Assembly (NCBI RefSeq): GCF_027943255.1
Contig: NC_072893.1
Location: forward strand, 116,435,784-116,499,783
Length of the DNA stretch: 64,000 nucleotides
Source: Anastrepha obliqua
Taxonomy: Eukaryota > Arthropoda > Insecta > Diptera > Tephritidae
Direction: 5' to 3'
Shown here piece after piece: positions 44,562-55,850 of the stretch. Each line of letters begins with the position of its first letter. Positions within the stretch are counted from its first letter, which is position 1. The position numbers and the translations under genes were made by a program. The notes beneath the pieces were generated by a model, which was given only the letters and a program-made list of their open reading frames with translations, was not told the DNA's origin and did not search any database.

Positions 44562-45545
44562 TGCAGATTTTCCACTTATTTTACATTTATACCTGATTTA
44601 TTGTTTAATTTTTTGCTAAAATCTTAAACATTAATAAGTATACCGATCCAAAAAACTAATAATATTCCAACCGCCAACAAGGCGAATGAGCAACCTATAA
44701 CCGCAATAACGGAACCGACAGCTGTGCTGACAATGTTGCGAATCCTATAGTTGTTACCCGGTTTTTAGTTCAGATTAATATTCCCATGCTTTGGCAAGAA
44801 GCGGCAGCACTCGTGCAAGAGTCAGCTGTTGATTGGAGAGCTGCCAACATCTCGACATATACATAAATTACTGTAGACATACATTTTCTTGCAATAAAAT
44901 ATTTTTTTCTAAATATATATACGTATATATTCTATTATCTTTCCTTCCAGATCGTTTTTTAGAATTTTGCTTCGGTTTATTTCGTGAAGTTGACATAATG
45001 TGTGCAGTCCTTCAAATGCGTTATAAGAAGTTGGCAGGGCTGGAGTTTAGAACAGTGCCGATCTTGGAATTTCTGGCAAACTATAATGTTTTTTTTAATG
45101 AAACTTGGTGGAGATGTTAGTGAGGTGTTAAGTAACACTCTTTATAACTTTAAATTAATCGGGAAATAATAATTTTTTAATTATTTACATTCAAAATGCC
45201 CTTGGGAACATCAGTATAATTTGCCACATTACACTCTATATTTTTTAACATTTCACTATAAATCACCAAATATACACTCACACGCGTGTTTGTACCGATT
45301 TTTATGCTAATATTCTAATTATATCTATTAAAATTAAATGCAAATTCATTTCCCTATGCAATCACATTCCAATTTTAAGCGCGAACAAGAAGAAGTTGGA
45401 ATTACAACAGTATGGTGTTGCCGGATGCCTACAAATGAAAACAAAAATTAAGTACTTGAGTTTAGTGTTAATGATGGGAATGGGGGTTATTGTGCCTGCT
45501 TACTACATACACGCATATGACGTTTTAATTTTGGGTTCAATGGTT
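44562..45545. other. thada upstream region and intergenic DNA
   Basis: The first 250 bp (GC-richer near 44675-44720) probably hold the thada promoter and 5' UTR. A 95-codon open frame at 44833-45120 matches nothing I know and lacks support. The remainder is AT-rich. Confidence 0.4.
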
Positions 45546-45550
45546 TTAAT

Positions 45551-46252
45551 ACGGAAAGGAGTTTTACGCAAAAATACTGTGCATTGCGTAGCCGGAGTTG
45601 GACTGATGAGGGTTATTTTTTTGAAGTGCGGCCGAAGGCCGCCCACGCGAAAAGGAGTTTAACGCAAAAATACTGTGGATTGCGTAGCCGGAGTTGGACT
45701 GATGAGGGTAATTTTTTTGAAGTGCGGCCGAAGGCCGCCCACGCGAAAAGGAGTTCTACGCAAAAATACTGTGGATTGCGTAGCCGGAGTTGGACTGATG
45801 AGGGTTATTTTGTTGAAGCGCGGCCGAAGGCCGCCCATGCGAAAAGGAGTTCTACGCAAAAATACTGTGGATTGCGTAGCCGGAGTTGGACTGATGAGGG
45901 TTATTTTTTTGAAGTGCGGCCGAAGGCCGCCCACGCGAAAAGGAGTTCTACGCAAAAATACTGTGGATTGCGTAGCCGGAGTTGGACTGATGAGGGTTAT
46001 TTTTTTGAAGCGCGGCCGAAGGCCGCCCACGCGAAAAGGAGTTCTACGCAAAAATACTGTGGATTGCGTAGCCGGAGTTGGACTGATGAGGGTTATTTTT
46101 TTGAAGCGCGGCCGAAGGCCGCCCATGCGAAAAGGAGTTCTACGCAAAAATACTGTGGATTGCGTAGCCGGAGTTGGACTGATGAGGGTTATTTTTATGA
46201 AGCGCGGCCGAAGGCCGCCTACGCGATAAAGAGTTCCACGCAAAAATACTGT
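45551..46252. repeat. 96-bp tandem satellite, about 7 units
   Basis: GCCGGAGTTGGACTGATGAG recurs at 45591, 45687, 45783, 45879, 45975, 46071 and 46167, exactly 96 bp apart. Units are nearly identical. Each contains the palindrome GCGGCCGAAGGCCGC (6-bp stem, GAA loop) and the arms CTACGC ... GCGTAG. Because 96 is a multiple of 3, three frames stay open through the array (two plus, one minus, up to 225 codons). These are most likely by-products, not proteins. The last unit is diverged and truncated. It lies between thada and the Spb1/FTSJ3 gene. Confidence 0.95.
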
Positions 46253-46660
46253 GTTAATTAATTTAATTTAATTTTAATTACCTTATTATTTTTTGTGATA
46301 CGCTTAATATCATTGTTTTTAAGTTTAAATGAGTTGTATGTTTTTATTTTCAAATTCATTTCTCAAGTTTAAATTACAGCAAAAAATACTGCAGTTTTAC
46401 AATGAACCTTCCACTGAACATCCCTGCGTGCGAACTTCGTTTTCATTTCAGGTGTATGGCAACACCAACTTTTCGCTAAATTATAGAACTTTAACATTAA
46501 ATTACTTAAAAACTATAAGCCTCCGGCAGGTTCTGTTTTCAGTTTTAAGATGGGGATACACCCCTCTATCACCCCCTTTTTACCGTTTTTTCCAAAGCGA
46601 TCGGCACTATACTAAATTCTAGCCGTTGGCAGCCCTAACCATTGCGGTAAAGACTACACA
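46253..46660. other. Intergenic DNA upstream of the Spb1 gene
   Basis: AT-rich after the satellite. A 97-codon open frame at 46329-46622 matches no family I recognise and is probably spurious. The bases 46600-46770 are the likely promoter and 5' UTR. Confidence 0.4.
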
Positions 46661-46661
46661 A

Positions 46662-46667
46662 CACGTG
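46662..46667. promoter_or_regulatory. CACGTG E-box upstream of Spb1/FTSJ3
   Basis: CACGTG lies 108 bp before the start codon. In flies, Myc-regulated ribosome-biogenesis genes commonly carry this E-box close to the transcription start. The role here is inferred from position and gene function only. Confidence 0.45.
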
Positions 46668-46774
46668 CATACCTCGTTTTTATTTGGTTTGTGTTTTTGT
46701 CGAATTTAGTAATTATCCTTTTCTGCATTGGACATAAATTTGGCCAAGTGTTTATTTAATACCCAGTTAGCAAT

Positions 46775-49377
46775 ATGGGCAAAAAAACTAAAGTTGGAAA
46801 AGCGCGTAAAGACAAATTCTACCAGCTCGCGAAGGAGACAGGTGAGGAGGACTCTTGACATGTATTTGCATACGCATTTTTTACTTATATATTTTTTGGT
46901 TCTCCACAGGCTTTCGTTCGCGTGCTGCTTTCAAATTAATACAGCTTAATCGTAAATTCGGCTTCCTTCAGCAATCACAAGTATGTATAGATTTGTGCGC
47001 CGCGCCTGGTGGTTGGATGCAGGTGGCCAAACAGAATATGCCTGTATCCAGCATTGTGATAGGTGTGGACTTATTTCCCATACGCCCTATACCTGGTTGC
47101 ATTAGTCTTGTTGAGGACATTACTACGGAAAAGTGCAAACAATCCTTAACCAAAGAATTGCAGTCATGGAAAGTTGATGTTGTACTGAATGACGGTGCAC
47201 CAAATGTGGGTCGCAATTGGTTGTTTGATGCGTATCAACAAATCTGCTTGACATTGAACGCTTTAAAACTAAGTACGCATTTTTTACGTGGTGGTGGCTG
47301 GTTTGTTACAAAGGTGTTCCGTTCAAAGGATTACAATGCTCTGCTGTGGGTGTTGAAACAGCTGTTCAAAAAAGTACATGCCACTAAACCAAGTGCTTCA
47401 CGTAAAGAATCCGCCGAAATATTCATCGTTTGTCAAGGCTATTTGGCACCTACACGTATCGACCCTCGTCTGTTAGATCCGAAATATGTGTTTGAGGAAT
47501 TGGATTTGGAAGGCAATAAAAAGAACTCTCTGTTACATCCCGAAAAACAGAAACGCGTTAAGGCTGAAGGCTACACCGAAGCTGATATAGCGCTGCGTAA
47601 CGATTTGTCTGCTGTGGAATTCATGCAGGCAAGCAGCGGCTTGGGTGCGTTGCAAGGTATTAGATCGATAATTATTGACGATGAGCGTATAGCAAAGCAT
47701 CCGAAAACAACACCGGAAATACTCGAATGCTGTAAAGATATTAAAGTGCTGGGTCGCAAGGATATTAAAGGACTATTGACATGGTGGAAAGCAGTAAAGG
47801 AAGACCTATTTAAAAAACCAGAAAAGGAGACAAGTGTTATAGAAGAAGATACGTCGAAAAAAGCGCTAACCCAAGATGAAATCGAGGATATGGAAGATGA
47901 AGAGTTGCAGCAGCAAATATCGGAGCTTGCTGTGGAAGAGCAACGTGAGTTAAAACGGAAGCGTAAGAAGGAGCTCAAATCAAAGCAAAAATTGCACGAG
48001 AAAATGAATTTGAACATGGTAATCAAAGGAGACGCTGGACCACACGAAGAGGCTGAATTAGAAATATTCGATTTGAAAAGTATCAAATCACAACGTGAAC
48101 TAGACGAAATGTTGGACGTGGTGCCGAACTTTGACGTTGAGGCTGAAACAGAAGAATTGCCAAAATTACCAAAATATAAAGCATACAGCAAAGATGATAA
48201 ACAGCTCGATGACGACGCCAACTATGAAAACGACGATGAACCAGAAGTTTCTGCTGATGAAGCTTCCGAAAGTGATTATGAAAGGGACGGTTTGGGCCTG
48301 AGCGAAGATGAGGATGACACAGATGAAGCGCAAAAGAAAAAGAAACGAAGCGAGCATCCGCTTATAAAATCAGGGGACTTCAGAGATAAGGATACAAAAC
48401 GTCAACAGCGAGTGCAACTTTGGTTCGAAAAAGATAACCTGCAACAAATAGATACTGAAGACGACGAGGACTACGATTTGGATCGCTTGGCAAACGAATA
48501 TAAGAACAAAGGTGTCGCAGTGTTGGGTGAGACACAGCAACAAGGTGATTCAGTGCAGTTACCACTAGGCAGGAAAGCAAAACGACGTGCTAGACACGAC
48601 AATGCAAAAGAAGCGTCGACTTCGGAATCGAGTGATGACAGCGACTCGGAAGCTACAGTAAATGAAGATAGTGATGAAGGAAACACGAAAAAAACTGCCG
48701 GCAATATGGCTAAAGGTGTCTGATCGATTGAGTTAATTAATATAATAAGTAATATTTTAATTTTTTTTTTCTCTTTTATCGCCGTTATTTGTACTCTAGA
48801 GGCAAAAGCAAAAAAGGTACGTCTTTCCGAGGAAGAGCTTGCTCTTGGCGCAATGATGATTAAAGGGAAAAAAACTCGCCGGGATCTCATCGATGGTGCT
48901 TGGAATCGTTATGCATTCAACGATGAAAACCTACCGCATTGGTTCGTACAGGATGAAGACTTACATATGAGAAAACCAGTGCCAGTACCAAACGAAATCA
49001 CAGAAGAGTATGAACGGAAAGTGCAAGAATTAAATGCACGTCCCATCAAGAAGGTTATGGAAGCTAAGGCACGAAAAAGAAAGCATGCACTCAAACGTTT
49101 AGCTAAAGCAAAGAAACAAGCTGAGAAAATAATGGACGATACAGATGCAACAGCACAAGAAAAAGCAAGACAATTAAGAAAGATCTACAAAAAAGCGCAA
49201 GAGAAGAAGAAAGAAATTACTTATGTGGTAGCGAAGAAGCATCAAGCTGCAAAACGAGCGAAACGGCCAGCAGGGTTAAAGGGACGTTACCGTGTAGTCG
49301 ATCCACGCCAAAAGAAGGATAAGCGGTCAATAAATGCGAAATCCAAACGCGAAAAGAAGCGTAAGGGTAAAAAGTAG
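46775..49377 (+). CDS. FTSJ3: Spb1/FTSJ3 pre-rRNA 2'-O-methyltransferase, complete
   Basis: Nucleolar methyltransferase that 2'-O-methylates pre-rRNA and assists large-subunit maturation (yeast Spb1, human FTSJ3). Three exons: 46775-46841, 46910-48715, 48800-49377; 816 aa, close to the family length. The second donor (GTGTCT) is weak, but exon 3 joins in frame and continues the family. The start MGKKTKVGKARKDKFYQLAK is the conserved Spb1 N-terminus. The FtsJ fold shows DLCAAPGGW (SAM site, Asp50) and the K-D-K-E tetrad Lys31, Asp117 (NDGAPN), Lys157 (FVTKVF), Glu192 (SAEIF). DUF3381 follows (about 230-380), then an acidic Asp/Glu-rich middle and the Spb1_C domain (about 620-810; LPHWFVQDE, NARPIKKVMEAKARKR). 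The basic tail suits nucleolar retention. Confidence 0.96.
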
Positions 49378-49572
49378 GAAAAAATGTATTTAAGTATGAA
49401 AAAAAAAAATTTTGCTTATAAATATTATGGGCAGAATTACGTAAATAGTTGTAGTTAATTGATAAAATGTACTCATACATTCATTTATCTCGCTTATTTT
49501 TGGAATGTGGCCATGAAAAACTGGATGTTTTGTCATTATTTACCTCATGAGCCAATTGAAAACTGGGTTTGA

Positions 49573-49578
49573 AATAAA
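49573..49578 (+). terminator. Candidate poly(A) signal of Spb1/FTSJ3
   Basis: AATAAA about 195 bp after the stop codon. This is the first such hexamer on the plus strand in a sensible position. Confidence 0.4.
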
Positions 49579-49737
49579 AGGTATGTTCATAAAGCAAATA
49601 ATTTGTAACAATTGCTACAAACTGTCAAGTTTTGGTGTTCAGGTATCCAAAAAAAAACTGTTAAAAGAGGGGGAAGTGAGAGAGCAAAAGGCATTTCATT
49701 TTGAGGGAAAGTTGCAAATTTTTACTGCATACATTTT

Positions 49738-52610
49738 TCTTCTTAATTCGCGCGATAACCGCTTACGCGATTTTGGCCGAGTTCAACAAAGCGCGCCAGT
49801 CGTTTCTTTCTCGTGCTTATCATTCCAGCGCAGAGGAGACCTTCCCCTACTACCACCAGCTGGTACCGCATCGAATATTATCAGAGCCGGAGCGTTTGTA
49901 TCCATTCGGACGACATGACCCAGCCAACGTAGCCGCTGGATCTTTATTCGCTGCGCTATGCCTATGTCGTCGTAAAGCTCATACAGCTCATCGTTCCATC
50001 GTCTGCGATATTCGCCGTTGCCAACGTGCAAAGGTCCAAAAATCTTACGCAGAATCTTTCTCTCGAACACTCCAAGCGTCGCTTCATCGGATGTTGTCAT
50101 CGTCCAAACTTCTGCGCCATACGTTAGGACGGGCATGATGAGAGTCTTGTAGAGTGTTAATTTTGTTCGTCGAGAGAGGACTTTACTGCTCAATTGCCTA
50201 CTTAGTCCAAAGTAGCACTTGTTGGCAAGAGAGATTCTACGTTGGATTTCAAGGCTGACATTGTTATCGGTGTTAATGCTGGTTCCTAAATACACGAAGT
50301 CTTTTACAACCTCAAAATTATAACTGTCAACAGTGACGTGGGTGCCGATACGCGAGTGCGCCGACTGTTTGTTTGAAGACAGGAGGTACTTCGTTTTGTC
50401 CTCGTTCACCACCAAACCCATTCGCTTTGCCTCTTTATCCAGTTTGGAGAAGGCAGAACTAACAGCGCGGTTGTTAAGGCCAATGATGTCAATATCATCG
50501 GCATACGCCAGCAATTGTACGCTCTTATAAAAAATTGTGCCTGAGCGATTAAGTTCTGCGGCTCGTACGATGCTCTCCAACATCAGGTTAAAGAAGTCAC
50601 ACGACAGCGAGTCACCCTGTCTGAAACCTCGTTTGGTATCAAACGGCTCGGAGAGGTCCTTCCCAATTCTGACGGCGCTGCTGGTGTTGAACAACGCCAT
50701 CTTACATAGTCGTATTAGTTTTGCGGGGATACCAAATTCAGACATCACGACATACAGGAAACTCCTTTTCGTACTGTCGAATGCAGATATGAAGTCGACG
50801 AAAAGATGGTGTGTGTCGATTCTCCTTTCATGGATCTTTTCCAAGATTTAGCGTATTGTGAATATTTGGTCGATGGTAGACTTTCCAGGTCTAAAGCCAC
50901 ACTGATAAGGTCCAATCAGTTGGTTGACGGTGGGCTTCAGCCTTTCACACAATACGCTCGTTAGAACCTTATAGGCGATATTTAGAAGACTAATCCCGCG
51001 GTAATTGGCACAGATTGCAGGATCGCCCTTTTTATGGATTGGGCAGAGCACACTTAAATTCCATGCATTTAAAATTTAAATTTAACTAAAATTCTGTATG
51101 CACCTTACCAGCTCCTCGCCGCCATGTCGCGCCCGCGGCTTTGTTGTTCTCTAGACGCGTTATCGCTATTCTCACCTCGTCATGATCGGGTAACGGAACG
51201 ACAATTCCGTCAAGGTATCGGGATCTGCACATTCTCTGTGACATGCGTAGCTGTCACTATTTAAAAGGTTCGAGACGTGTTCCCTCCATAATTTAAAAAT
51301 GCTCTGGATGTCTGTCACCAGATCGCCGTCTTTGTTCTTACAGGAAAACGCCCCGGTCTTAAAACCTTCTGTAAGCCGCCGAACTTTCTGGTAGAATTTT
51401 CGGGCGTTGATCCTATTGGCCAGCATCTCAAGCTCCTCGCACTGACACATTTCGGCCTCTCGTTTCTTCTGTCGGATAATACGTCTCTCTTCCTTTCTTA
51501 GCTCTCAGTAGCGATCCCACATGGCTCGCGTTGCGCCCGATCACAGCGTGGCTCTATAGGCAGCATCATTTCTTTCGGCAGCAGCATTACATTCCTCGTC
51601 GTAACAACTGTTTTTTCGGGCTAGCCGGAATCCGATTTCTTCTTCGGCGGCGGTACGTAGAGAACGAGAAATGTTGCTCCATTGCTCGTGCATGGCGGTT
51701 TTTTGGGCACTACTCTCTGAGAGCAGGAGTAAGAGTCGAGTGGCGAATCTTTTGGCTGTCTGTTCTGATTGCAGCTTTTCGATGTCGAACATTCTTTGTG
51801 TAGTTAGATGTACGCTTTTCGCTGCACAGAGGCGTGTGCGCAGTTTGGCTGCAACAAGGTAATGATCCGAGTCGCTGTTGGGTCCTCGGATCGTTCGTAC
51901 ATCTAAAACACTAGAAGCGTGTCTTCCATCTATCACAACATGATCGATTTGGTTTCGCGTTTTCCGATCAGGAGACAGCCACGTTGCTTGGAATCTGGTG
52001 CTGCAGACTACTATGTTTTGGGCTCCGGCGAAGTCGATCAGCTTCTGTCCGTTACCGGATATTTCGTTATGCAGGCTGAATTTTCCAACTGTTAGACCAA
52101 AAATTCCCTCCTTGCCCAGCCTGGCGTTGAAGTCGCCAAGCACGATTTTTATGTCGTGGCGGGGGCAGCGCTCATAGGAACGTTCCAAGCGCTCATAGAA
52201 GGAATCTTTGGTCGCACCATCCTTCTCTTCCGTCGGGGCGTGGGTGCAATTAGCGAGATGTTAAAAAACGGGCTTTGATGCAGATTGTTGCGAGACGCTT
52301 GTCCACCGGAGTGAACGACAGTACTTGGCGACGAAGTCTCTCTCCCACAACAAAACCGACACCGAATTTTCGCTCCTTTACATGGCAGCTGTAGTAGACG
52401 TCGCAAGGGGTTTTAAGTGGCGGGTCCCAAACCCAGCGCACAACCAGCTATCCTGGAATGTTTCGCCTTCTCACTTTAGCTCACTGCCGAACGGGTGTTT
52501 GAAAGCTACCCAGAGGATACTTGGGCTAATCCCGGGAGTTGTGAGCTGCTTGAACCATATGCAGAAGAATCGTCTTGGCCACGCCCAAGTGAATGGCGAT
52601 CAGTAACATT
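49738..52610 (-). mobile_element. RTE-like LINE, long but decayed
   Basis: On the minus strand an endonuclease region is followed by a reverse transcriptase. Endonuclease (about 52440-51900): FGVGFVVGERLRRQVLSFTP, VLGDFNARLGKEGIFG, NQIDHVVIDGRHASSVLDVR, SDHYLVAAKLR. Reverse transcriptase (about 51050-49780): CPIHKKGDPAICANYRGISL, QCGFRPGKSTIDQIFTIR, LFVDFISAFDS, GFRQGDSLSCDFFNLMLE, LLAYADDIDIIG. The 3' end is near 49738 (CTTCTTAATTCGCGCGATAA on plus). Frameshifts, and a Gln-to-TAA change at 50845, break it. This RTE type is often misannotated as craniofacial development protein 2. Truncated relatives: 31029 and 55419. Confidence 0.85.
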
Positions 52611-52619
52611 CATACATTT

Positions 52620-53170
52620 TTACTTGTAAGAATTTGCATGTGAGAAAAACAACCATCGCATGGTAAAAATACACACAAATTAAAATTTGCAAATTGAGTC
52701 AAAATTCTAAATTTAAATAAATATGGTGATTAAAATGGAGAAATTAAGTATATATATTTTAGATAAAATTTATAAAGTTTATTTGATAATTTGAAATATA
52801 AATCGACCGATGATATAGAGATATGTATTTCTGAATAACAGCCTCCAGTCACTGTTGCTGCAGTTTCCGAAATACAAATCAAACGCATTGAAGTATCTCT
52901 TGTGTTTTAGGCTTGTACTAACTAAAAAAACAGTATTATTCGAATAACAAAAACTTAACAGTCAACAGAGTATTAAAAAATTAGCGGCTAACCGACTGGT
53001 CGATAGCGTTCAGCTATTCGATTAATGCCTATCGGATAATTTTATTCAACTAATATGGTATTCGAATATTCGGTTCACCGCATAGTAAGCGCTCTAGTAC
53101 CTATCCTCAACTTTATTATTTTACATACAATACAATTATACAATTTTCTTTACTAAGCCCGTTTTCATTG
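52620..53170. other. AT-rich intergenic DNA
   Basis: No gene, RNA or repeat termini recognised. Confidence 0.4.
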
Positions 53171-53172
53171 AA

Positions 53173-54087
53173 AAGGGTTTTCCAACAACAGGTGTTATTT
53201 TGAATAGCCCGCTATTTCGGTAGATGTCACTTTTGAAGCTGTCATTTTTTGATATTTGACAAGTAGAAACTACGCCATTAATAAAAATGGAACGATTCAC
53301 GCTTAAACAATACATTGAAATTATTAAAATTCACTATAAAAATGGTGAAAATCTGGCAGAGACGGTTCGTAAAGCTCGAACATTTTTGGATAATCGTGAA
53401 GCACCTTGTCGGGCCGCAATACAGAAATTGGTGAACAAATTCGAGCTGTTGGAACAAGTTACTGATGTGAAGAATAATATTGCTGTTGTAGGCGAAAGTA
53501 TTGAAGAAAATCCAGGTTTGTCCATTCCTCGTCGGTCTTTGGAATTAGGCATTCCACAAACGTCATTACACCGTATTTTGCATAAAGAATTGGGTCTTAA
53601 GGCTTATAAAGTCCAGTTAACACAAGAACTCAAGCCGGCCGATCATCAACAACGTCGTATGTTTGCTGATTGGGTAGTTGAAATGCATGAAAATTATCCG
53701 GAATTCCATCGAAAAATCATCCTGAGTGATGAGGCCCATTTCCAACTCGGTGGTTTCGTCAACAAGCAAAATTGTCGGATCTGGGGCTCAGAGAATCCAA
53801 GAGTTATTGTTGAAAAGCCTCTCTATCCTCAACGTGCGACTGTTTGACGCGGTTTATGGTCCGGTGGAGTCATTGGATCTTACTTTTTCGAAAATGAAGC
53901 TGGAGCCACAGTTACGGTGAATGGATTGCGCTATAGAGAGATGATTAACGATTTTTTATGGCCGGAATTGGATGTTATTGATCTGGATAATGTTTATTTT
54001 CAACAAGACGGCGCTAGGTGCCACACAAGCAACGAAACCATTGATCTTTTATGAAAACAACACCTCTTATTGGAAAACCCTTTATAT
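53173..54087 (+). mobile_element. Mariner-type element, C-terminus deleted
   Basis: The ends are imperfect inverted repeats: AAGGGTTTTCCAACAACAGG (about 53173) and its complement at about 54055-54087 (ACACCTCTTATTGGAAAACC). The interior is a plus-strand transposase that stops shortly after the second catalytic Asp, so the third acidic residue is lost. No clear TA duplication is visible at the left end. Confidence 0.75.
53287..54053 (+). pseudogene. Mariner-family transposase, truncated
   Basis: MERFTLKQYIEIIKIHYKNG starts an intact N-terminal half with two helix-turn-helix regions and the first Asp in KIILSDEAHFQLGGFVNKQN. At about 53845 TGA replaces the usual Trp of the TVWCGLW motif. Coding then resumes (RGLWSGGVIGSYFFENEAGA, TVTVNGLRYREMINDF) to VYFQQDGARCHTSNETIDLL and a TGA. 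The first 186 codons are the best-preserved stretch of this transposase family in the window. Confidence 0.82.
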
Positions 54088-54144
54088 TAATAGTCAGTTA
54101 ATGGTTCTAGTTTGTACAGAACGCATTTGTATTGAGCGTGGTTT

Positions 54145-55167
54145 TTAAAAAATCCAGTTTGCAATCTTTACGATGACAATATGTGCAGCAAACTGCAAAG
54201 TTAAGGCTCCAAATCCTTTGTAAAGCCCAGAGAAGCCCTCATTTTTTACTATAGTTCGGTAACAATCGGCGGCCCCTTTATAATCAGTGCGTATGAGCAC
54301 CTTAGTTTTACCATTATCAAGATTATCTATAATGCTTTTGGTGCCTTGTATCTGAATGCGACTTAAAACCGTTTCAAACGGATAAAATACAACTTCGGTA
54401 ATAATTCGCGTGATCAGATCTGTGCAAATTTCCGCCTTTTGATTTTCTACTCCATCATATTCGCGTCGACACACCTGTTGATTTGGTTTTCGCATAATCG
54501 CCCATACCCGTCTTCTAATGAACGCTCTAAAAGTAAGATAGGTACATGAACTATAAACGAAAAATATTTCATATTTTCAATGGATTTACCCAAATATATC
54601 TTTTGCGATTTCCATACACAGGCAAGGAACATAAATTGACATCAACGGTAGCAACCTTTGTGGAAAAAGCAATCCATCCGTACCTGCTACGGTGGCCACC
54701 AAGCAACCGGCATTAAAAAGAAACATTACTCCAACATTCACACTATAAATACAAATTTTGATTATTTAAATTAAATTTCTCTTCATTTATTGTTTACCTC
54801 TTAACCAACAAATAGCAGAAGAAGTTCTCTCTTTCTGTAATATTTAATAGAAAAATAACATTATGATTTTAATATGAAATAATGCTTATTTGGACAAACC
54901 TATGAAAAAGTAAAAGATATTGTCCAATACCCACGAAAAGCAGCGGCAAATCAGGCATTCGCCCAAACCATTCCAAAATGTGATGACATCTTTTCGACGA
55001 TACAACTGCATTATGATCGGCACCAAAGAAAATGGCTGTAAATGATAGCGCCTGGAAGCATTGTAAATTTGGCATTGCCGTCGCAGTACAATAAAAGGGT
55101 GACAAAGCACATTCTCAGCGATCCGGATGAACCAATCCAAACCTATTAGAAGATAAAATAAATTCAT
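54145..55167 (-). CDS. SLC25A46: SLC25A46-like mitochondrial carrier-family protein
   Basis: SLC25A46 is an outer-mitochondrial-membrane carrier-family protein acting in mitochondrial dynamics and lipid traffic rather than transport. Minus-strand exons 55142(or 55167)-54900, 54834-54798, 54742-54590 and 54550-54145 join in frame through GT-AG introns. Hallmarks are AENVLCHPFIVLRRQCQI and RYHLQPFSLVPII, RLLPLMSIYVPC, then TEVVFYPFETVLSRIQIQGT (carrier signature), DYKGAADCYRTIVKNEG and LYKGFGALTLQF. The family has an N-terminal region of about 100 residues that is not visible. Either the ATG at 55167 is used, giving 287 aa, or an upstream exon splices to the acceptor just before 55142 (TCTTCTAATAG). 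No such exon was found before the next gene, so a 5'-shortened gene or duplicate is possible. Confidence 0.85.
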
Positions 55168-55199
55168 AACAAAATTATGCCTTATATTGTAATTGCGGC

Positions 55200-55415
55200 T
55201 GTTTTTTTTTTAGCTGAGAATGGCAAACTGTGCTGACATTTTCGGTTCAATAAGGTTTGGCAAATCATCATGAAATTGTTTCACGCCAGAACAACACTTC
55301 TAAATTGTGGAAATTTATATTGAAAAAAATAAAATGAAATAAGTAGTAAAAATAAAGCGAAGTTCATAAATCTTTGGTGGCGTCATCGATCCTTATTTCT
55401 TTCTTTCTTCTTCTT
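55200..55415 (+). mobile_element. Mariner relic, 5' part only
   Basis: GCTGAGAATGGCAAACTGTG, TTCAATAAGGTTTGGCAA and TTCATAAATCTTTGGTGGCG parallel 862-1020 block by block. It is cut by the RTE fragment at 55419. Confidence 0.6.
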
Positions 55416-55418
55416 CTT

Positions 55419-55665
55419 CTTAATTGGCGCGATAACCGCTTACGCGATTTTGGCCGAGTTTAACAAGGCGCGCCAGTCGTTTCTTTCTCGTGCTAACCGG
55501 TGCCAATTGGATACACCCAGTGAAGCCAAGTCCTTCTCGACCTGATCTTTCCAACGCAGAGGAGGCCTTCCTCTTCCTCTACTACCACCAGCTGGTACCG
55601 CATCGAATACTTTCAAAGCCGGAGCGTTTGTATCCATTCGGACGACATGACACAGCCAACGTATT
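55419..55665 (-). mobile_element. 5'-truncated RTE-like LINE 3' end
   Basis: Minus-strand coding MDTNAPALKVFDAVPAGGSR, GRGRPPLRWKDQVEKDLASL, ending LLNSAKIA, then CGCCAATTAAGAAGAAGAAG. Only about 65 codons remain, all open. Confidence 0.8.
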
Positions 55666-55850
55666 TATTTCTTTCTACTCTCTTCTAAAAAGCCCGCAAA
55701 TTTTGGGGCTGCAAAGTTGAACCATTGAACAATTGATCCGAAAGACCGTTACTTAATGCTTCGGAGTCAATACCTGTTCAAGTCCAAGTTTAAACCTTCG
55801 ATCTTGCAGTGTGAAATCAAACTTGCACTCGAAAACTGGCACTTATGTAT

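Noticed and set aside
44833..45120. 95-codon frame upstream of thada as a small gene
   Set aside because: No recognisable domain, AT-rich, no supporting splice or start context; left as unannotated intergenic DNA.
45591..46187. CTGATGAG in every satellite unit, suggesting a hammerhead ribozyme
   Set aside because: CTGATGA and a later GAAA exist, but stem II would pair poorly (G-G and U-C mismatches). No sequence in the unit can form stem III with the bases after GAAA next to a UH cleavage site.
45551..46252. CRISPR-like array
   Set aside because: The whole 96-bp unit repeats without unique spacers and the DNA is eukaryotic.
45584..46261. 225-codon repetitive open frame as a protein gene
   Set aside because: The frame is open only because the unit is 96 bp; two other frames are equally open, one on the opposite strand. 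No start context, splice signal or known domain supports it.
47571..48221. 216-codon Ser-rich frame opposite Spb1/FTSJ3
   Set aside because: Antisense shadow of the acidic, repetitive coding region; the sense strand is clearly the gene.
54480..54560. Frameshift in the SLC25A46-like gene near 54510
   Set aside because: An alternative frame looked family-like (ERSLEDGYGRL), but splicing 54590 to 54550 gives a fully open, family-consistent reading, so no frameshift is needed.
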